Position numbers and translations under genes: made by a program. This document shows, piece after piece, positions 59,080 to 64,000 of a DNA stretch of 64,000 nt. The notes beneath the pieces were generated by a model. The model ran no database searches. It worked only from the letters and a program-made list of their open reading frames with translations, and was not told where the DNA came from. Position 1 is the first letter of the stretch; every line of letters starts with the position of its first letter. Origin of the DNA: Pyrus communis (taxonomy: Eukaryota; Streptophyta; Magnoliopsida; Rosales; Rosaceae); the NCBI RefSeq assembly GCF_963583255.1, contig NC_084807.1, positions 21,477,572 to 21,541,571 of the forward strand, in the 5' to 3' direction.

Positions 59080-61190
59080 ATGTCAAACCTTATTAGAAGT
59101 CGTAAGGCGGTGATGACTACACCCCGTTAGCCTCCCCCGGCTCATCCGTCAGCTGCTACTGCTCCTGCATAAATAGACCACTTGCAGGTTAGTCCCAGAG
59201 TCTCCCAGGCGCCGGTGTCATCAACCTCATCAGAAGCGCTACCTGTTAGCGCCAGGCTTGGTCACCACTGCCCCCGCAAGCCCGACACATCATCGGCATC
59301 CGCTACTAATGCCTTGGGATCACAACAAGGTAAAGTTTAATAATGCCCTGCATGTTGATAACTGTTTTTTTTTTTCCTATAGTGCCTTGGTGATTTCTCC
59401 ATATAGATTGTTGTACATGATATTGGATTGCGTAATGATGCTAGGATGGTGGTCATTATTTCTTTGTAAAGAACGTGTCTCTAAAAAATTTTGTTCAAAT
59501 TTTCTACTAAATTCCGAGTTTTACTAGTTTAATTTTGTTCAAAAATTTGAGCTCCAGTTGCTCTAAGTTCGATCTTTAGTTATTTAGGTAAGTAGAAAGA
59601 AAATGTGTAAAACGGACATATCATTGTGCTTTTCAAATGCGCTTCCTTGAACTGAAAGTAATTGTTGTTTACTTAGTTACCAATCTCATTTACATTGCAT
59701 CACAAAGTAAAGTTTTAATTTTTTTTATTTGATTGAACTTGTTGGTCAGTTTCTAGATTGAAAATTGATGATGTTGGTGTTATGTATAACTTGTTTTCTG
59801 GTGTTTGTTGAAATGTGGGACTTTTCCCCCCCTTTCTCTTAGCTTCTTGTAGAGAAATTTGTTATGGAATTTTCGGAGTTGCTCTTGTATGCTTATTCTT
59901 TTTTGTTTCTGTTTATCTTGAGCAAAAATAGTTCAAATTAGAGTATTTTCAAAGGTACATTAATTTCTTTGTTATTATATATAATGCTCATTGTTAGCAG
60001 TCATTCTAGCTTTTTAGATCCCTAAAATGCCAACTGCAGTTGAGATAAAGGCTAAAATAAGTAAAAGGCTAAAATGGTATCCAAAAACGGATTCAAAATT
60101 CTCACGTACTATAAAAGTTCCAAGATATCTGGGAGAAATAAAACAAGCTTAGAGTATGTACGGGACAAGGGGATGTTTTTTACTTTCTCCTCATATTCCA
60201 GGAAGCAAAATTAGCAAACTTAGGTCCGAGCAAGCAATTTATTCTTTAAATAAATGGATAAATCATAAATCGCAGAGTTGGATTGTATTTACATTTTGTA
60301 ATAGTGCATACAATGTTGGCAAAAGTACAAACCTTATAAGGAATACCAAATATGAAATATGATAATAATTTGGTTAACTTAGTTTTGTTATTTTAGGTTC
60401 AGTTTATTAAGTTATGTCATTTAAGGATTAAACAATTATTATATATATTGTTTATTGTTGTCATCGTTCTGAACCCATTATTAAACAATTGTGATCATTT
60501 TGTTGGATACAGATATTGTTTATGTTATTTTCAGGTTTTTGGGAAATGTTTTAATTATAGGGAGGTTATGCTGAAATTTTAGTAGGATTTGTTATTAGTT
60601 TAGGGTTAACGTTAATTTTATATTTCTTTGCAGCCAAGAAAAACACCCGGGGACCTTGTCGCCAATTAAAGACAGCAAAGATCACCCGGGTGACCAACAG
60701 ACATATCACTATTGGATACGATGAGCAGTATCGGGTTGCACCAACGGTGGAGCAGCATAGTGCATTGGCCCACGACATTGGTCACGTCATTCGGACCTAT
60801 TGCCCTATGCAACGGAAGTCTTGGAAGGTGATGCTAGACGAGGTGAGGAACAAGGTGCGCACACAGTTGTCGGTAAGTATCGTACCTTTTAATTGTTTTT
60901 CCTTCAAATTTTATATATTTATATTACTTAATGTATGTAATTACTGTGTTACATTGCAGACAAACTACAATTTCGAGGACATCAACGACAATATGTTAGC
61001 GTACGTCAACATGCTCTTCTTTGAACGGTACAAGCAATGGAAGAGCGACCTACACCAATATTTTCAGACATTTGATGATTTGCAGATCGCTCTTTAGGAA
61101 GGTTGCCCAAAGGAGTTTGAGGGTCAGGAGGATAATTGGGCGTGGCTCTACAATCATTTTCAGGAGCCCGGCTATGTGGTATTTTTTTAT
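59080..61190 (+). pseudogene. TNPA-like gene (transposase_24 family), broken
   Basis: A first exon begins MSNLIRSRKAVMTTPR (stops follow) and ends at CACAACAAG/GTAAAG (59,330), Pro/Ser/Ala-rich as in plant TNPA-type proteins. After a long intron, the exon 60,633-60,872 reads TNRHITIGYDEQYRVAPTVE, SALAHDIGHVIRTYCPMQRK and SWKVMLDEVRNKVRTQLS, with donor GTAAGT. The next exon from 60,959 reads TNYNFEDINDNMLAYVNMLF, FERYKQWKSDLHQYFQTFDD, then a stop, and EGCPKEFEGQEDNWAWLYNH to about 61,178. The W/V/D/W pattern is that of transposase_24. In CACTA elements this protein binds the subterminal repeats. Confidence 0.7.
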
Positions 61191-61198
61191 ATTAAGCG

Positions 61199-61313
61199 TT
61201 GAAGGGATCATGATAGGATCGCCTGTATGTTGTCCACAAGTGGACGAACAAAACAATGACGCGACCTTTCAAAAGGACCAAGCATTGAAGGGATCATGAT
61301 AGGATCGCCTGTA
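61199..61313. repeat. 29-bp perfect direct repeat
   Basis: TTGAAGGGATCATGATAGGA followed by TCGCCTGTA occurs at 61,199-61,227 and 61,285-61,313. Confidence 0.9.
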
Positions 61314-61399
61314 ATTTGATTACTTGATATTACCATGCATTGATGTGGATTGCAGACAACCATCATGAACATGACCACGAATAAAACCGTGCTTTTCAA

Positions 61400-62800
61400 G
61401 AATATATTTTCTTGTTCTCTTCTATAACTTTTTAAGGGTTATTAATAGTGGTTGTCACAAAAAGAACGAAATAACCATTATGATGTAAAGAAATGAGAAT
61501 ATGAAGAATTCGATATGCGATATAAAAAACATTCATGTTAATTTTATATCTTGATTTTTTATGTACAGGAAGGTATGAGATACCCATTAGTGAGAATCAC
61601 ATAAATGATAATCATATGCGATCGTTTCAAATCCTTAATTGTTAGTAAACACAAGAATTAAATCACACACATTACTTATAAGAGTAATGTTAGAGAGATT
61701 AAATTTGTAAATAATATTTAGTATACTAAATGATTTGAAAGTTGGTGATTGAATTATTACTTAAGCGTTAATAAACATGCTCATTTTCTATTTGTGACAT
61801 ATAATTTAGTTTGCAAATTTTAGAAGGAAGGAAATAATGAATATATGTGGAAAGAAATCATGAAGTAAACTTTAACTTGTAGCAAACTCATTAGCTATTT
61901 CATGAATACTTTTTTCTAGAAAACTCGATTGGTCCATGAATACTTTTTGAATTTGTTACCTATTTTGGGCACTTTTGACTTGGTTGAGGGATGATTGCCC
62001 GCTGTTCGCGTGTAGGAATCCCAGTATGCCTCAAGGGTATTTTTGTCCTCTTCTATCCAAAAATTCACGTGTCACCTTGTGATTATTTTTGGCTCCACAA
62101 ATGCCACCACACCTGTTGGGCTGCTCGCAGAAAAGGGCAACAAGTGTAGAGATTTTCTTGCTTCAAAAAACTTTGGACTGCTTCCTATTTTGATGTAGAT
62201 TCCCTCTTTAATAGGAAATTAGATCCTTCTAGGAAAGGGAAATAAATTTCTCTCGAAGCCTATTTAAGTCCACCTTAAGTGGGTTATTAAATCAACTTTG
62301 AAGAGCGATTTATTCTACCCTACAAAAGAGAGAGAGAGAGAGCTTAGAGAATATTGTTCCCCTTCTCTAGCAATCTTATACATCTTGCCCGTGCAAAGGA
62401 CCGTCTTTCGTTGCTTTCTTCATTTTCTTCGTGCCGCACTAATGTAAGAAAATTTCCATTTTTCTTGTCTTCTTCATGGATAGTGTTGTCGTGGGGCAAC
62501 CGTCAAGGTGGTGCGACACGTCGGCTGGCAGGGGCCTGAAGTTGGCTTGGCATGGGACAAGGAGGTGGTTTAGCAGGGGTCATTGCTTGTGCTGCTCAGC
62601 TTGATTGAAGCCAAGGATTGGCTCGGCATGGGCCTAGGAAATGGCGTGGCATAGGCAATGGTTTGGGCTGCCAAGATTGGAGTTACTAAAGATGAAGTGT
62701 TAGATGAGCAAACTGTTAAGTGTAAAAGTGGTTGTTGACCCCTAACCATTTGGTACCTAGTTGATCTTCAAGCATTCGATCTTTTGAGCTATATGGCCTC
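61400..62800. other. Intergenic DNA with an LTR-like promoter segment
   Basis: The first 550 bp are AT-rich without features. From 61,950 the sequence shares a diverged repeat with 42,560-42,725. TATTTAAGTCC (about 62,262) followed by a GA run (62,326-62,342) and CT-rich leader resembles a plus-strand promoter. The part 62,500-62,740 is rich in GGC/TGG words without an open frame. It may be LTR or leader sequence of the last element. Confidence 0.4.
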
Positions 62801-63284
62801 ACTGGAGAGCTTACCCAGATGTGTGTCGGGGATCTAGTTTACCATCTCGCACTGGAGAGCAATTAGTTTACCCTCTCGCACTAGAGAGCAATTAGTTTAT
62901 CCTCTCACACTAGAGAGCAAACCATATGGGTGATGGGGAGTTGGTTTACCCTCTCACAATGAAGAGCAATAGTTTATCCTCTCGCACTAGAGAGCAAACC
63001 CTTTTGGGTGTCGGGGAATTGGTTTACCCTCTTGCACTGGAGAGCAATTAGTTTATCCTTTCATGCTGGAGAGCATACCTTTTTGGATGTCAGAGAATTG
63101 ATTTACCCTTTCGCATTGGAGAGCAATTAGTTTATCCTCACGCGCTGGAAAGCAGACCCTTTTGGGTGTCGGGGAATTGGTTTACCCTCTCGCACTGGAG
63201 AGCAATTAGTTTATCATCTCATGCTGGAGAGCAAACCTATATGGGTGTCGGGGAATTGGTTTACCCTTTTGCACTGGAGAGCAT
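62801..63284. repeat. Hairpin-forming tandem array (alternating 29-bp and about 50-bp units)
   Basis: A short unit (GGAGAGCAATTAGTTTATCC + TCTCGCACT) alternates with a longer one (GGAGAGCAAACCCTTTTGGG + TGTCGGGGAATTGGTTTACC + CTCTCGCACT), giving a higher-order period near 79 bp. About twelve junctions have CTCTC-GCACTG-GAGAG, a 5-bp stem with a 6-base loop, or variants of it. Two such units occur at 34,338-34,425 in the second retrotransposon. Confidence 0.9.
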
Positions 63285-64000
63285 GGAAATCATTGTCATG
63301 AATGCAGCTGAGGAAAGCTGGACTGCCGGGACAATCGAAATAATCCTTAGCATGTCCCCAGTTCTTGGTAGTTGGGTTGGTGTGTCCTTTTGGTACTCGT
63401 CTGCCCCCGGCGTGCCATTAGGCTGAGTTGCTACATTTGTCAGAATAGAAGTAGTCTTTATATCCAACAATCTATATGGGTAGTCTCGTTCGTTCAATCT
63501 TGTCATTGAAATATGACTCGCTTATGTTGGTCATGTCTCATCGAAACGCCTTGTCAGTAGCTTCATTGCGCGGGAAAATGCACAATCGCTCGGTCATAAG
63601 CCTTTCTACTTCTTCTTGAATTTGCCTTTGTTGGGGTGGCAGAGCTTTCGGCTGCCCCCGGTTGTGACTTGTTGGTCTAGGCTACTCATTCATGTGTTTG
63701 GCTCGTCTATACCACGGTTATGGTGGGTGTGGTATGTTCCTAGCAAGCGATCGGGTAACTCACAGGCTGCTGGTTGAACTTGAACCGGATTGAGTGACTG
63801 TTTCTCTTCGTCTGTTGTGCTGCCTACTCCAATGTGAGGTGGATGATGCTTCTTGCGGGCCTTGTCGCGAATGAACACTTTGCCTCGAAAGTTGCTCATC
63901 TTGATTATCGGAGTGTGGCCCCAACAGTGAGTGTATGTTTATCCGTGGGCCTAACTGAAAGTGCACGCTCCTCCACGTGCTAAGATGGGAATATACGCTA
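63285..64000 (-). pseudogene. gag fragment of a third Tat-like element, cut by the window edge
   Basis: The minus strand reads HFQLGPRINIHSLLGPHSDN, QSVHSRQGPQEASSTSHWSR, then, over stops, LDQQVTTGGSRKLCHPNKGK, and at the low end MTRLNERDYPYRLLDIKTTS followed by GADEYQKDTPTQLPR. Nucleotide similarity to 39,660-40,170 is obvious (CTTCTTCTTGAATTTGCCTT, CGCTCGGTCA). The junction with the tandem array at 63,285 removes all of pol, so this is a deletion derivative. Confidence 0.72.

Noticed and set aside
59836..59850. CTTCTTGTAGAG as a right CACTA terminus
   Set aside because: It lies inside an intron of the TNPA-like gene, is not followed by a 3-bp target copy, and lacks adjacent motifs.
61050..61399. 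Minus-strand ORFs opposite the TNPA-like exon
   Set aside because: They are shadows of the plus-strand exon and the direct repeats.
62801..63284. CRISPR-like array
   Set aside because: Repeats alternate without unique spacers, and the setting is a plant retrotransposon.

Overview
The window is plant nuclear DNA: AT-rich intergenic sequence, GT-AG introns in plastid-targeted enzymes, a canonical plant microRNA gene, and a dense set of plant transposable elements (Tat-lineage Ty3/gypsy, CACTA, SINEs, MITEs). The styles of SINE, MITE and retroelement resemble those of Rosaceae, probably the apple/pear group; this is recognition by eye, not a search result.

Layout. 0.2-11.4 kb is one Tat-lineage LTR retrotransposon on the minus strand, closed by a perfect 5-bp target duplication, carrying a decayed plant-mobile-domain (PMD) gene in antisense. 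11.4-16.5 kb is intergenic DNA with MITEs and SINEs. 16.56-21.83 kb is a complete 13-exon chorismate synthase gene (minus). 23.32-29.99 kb is a complete 13-exon aminodeoxychorismate synthase gene (minus), with a 5' UTR intron and a CT/GA-rich 5' UTR reaching about 30.8 kb. 32.2-41.6 kb is a second, more degraded Tat-like element with a different antisense coiled-coil ORF. It abuts an LRR receptor-kinase pseudogene (41.6-42.2 kb). 42.2-48.2 kb is AT-rich and holds a TIR element and a tRNA-derived SINE. 48.25-48.33 kb is a MIR160 gene (minus). 50.3 to about 61.4 kb is a decayed CACTA (En/Spm) element with transposase, TNPA-like genes, two small related ORFs and a hexokinase gene fragment. 62.8-64.0 kb holds an array of hairpin-forming repeats and gag sequence related to the second element, running off the window.

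How the genes relate. Chorismate synthase makes chorismate, the end of the shikimate pathway. Aminodeoxychorismate synthase uses chorismate plus glutamine for the p-aminobenzoate branch of folate synthesis. The two sit head-to-tail on one strand, 1.5 kb apart, so producer and consumer of the same metabolite are physical neighbours. Both reading frames are intact when exons are joined (1,368 nt and 2,736 nt, both divisible by three). miR160 is a regulator of auxin response factors in all land plants and is unrelated to the pathway genes.

Exon coordinates were worked out by hand from splice consensus and protein family similarity. Transposon boundaries are exact only where target duplications are stated.
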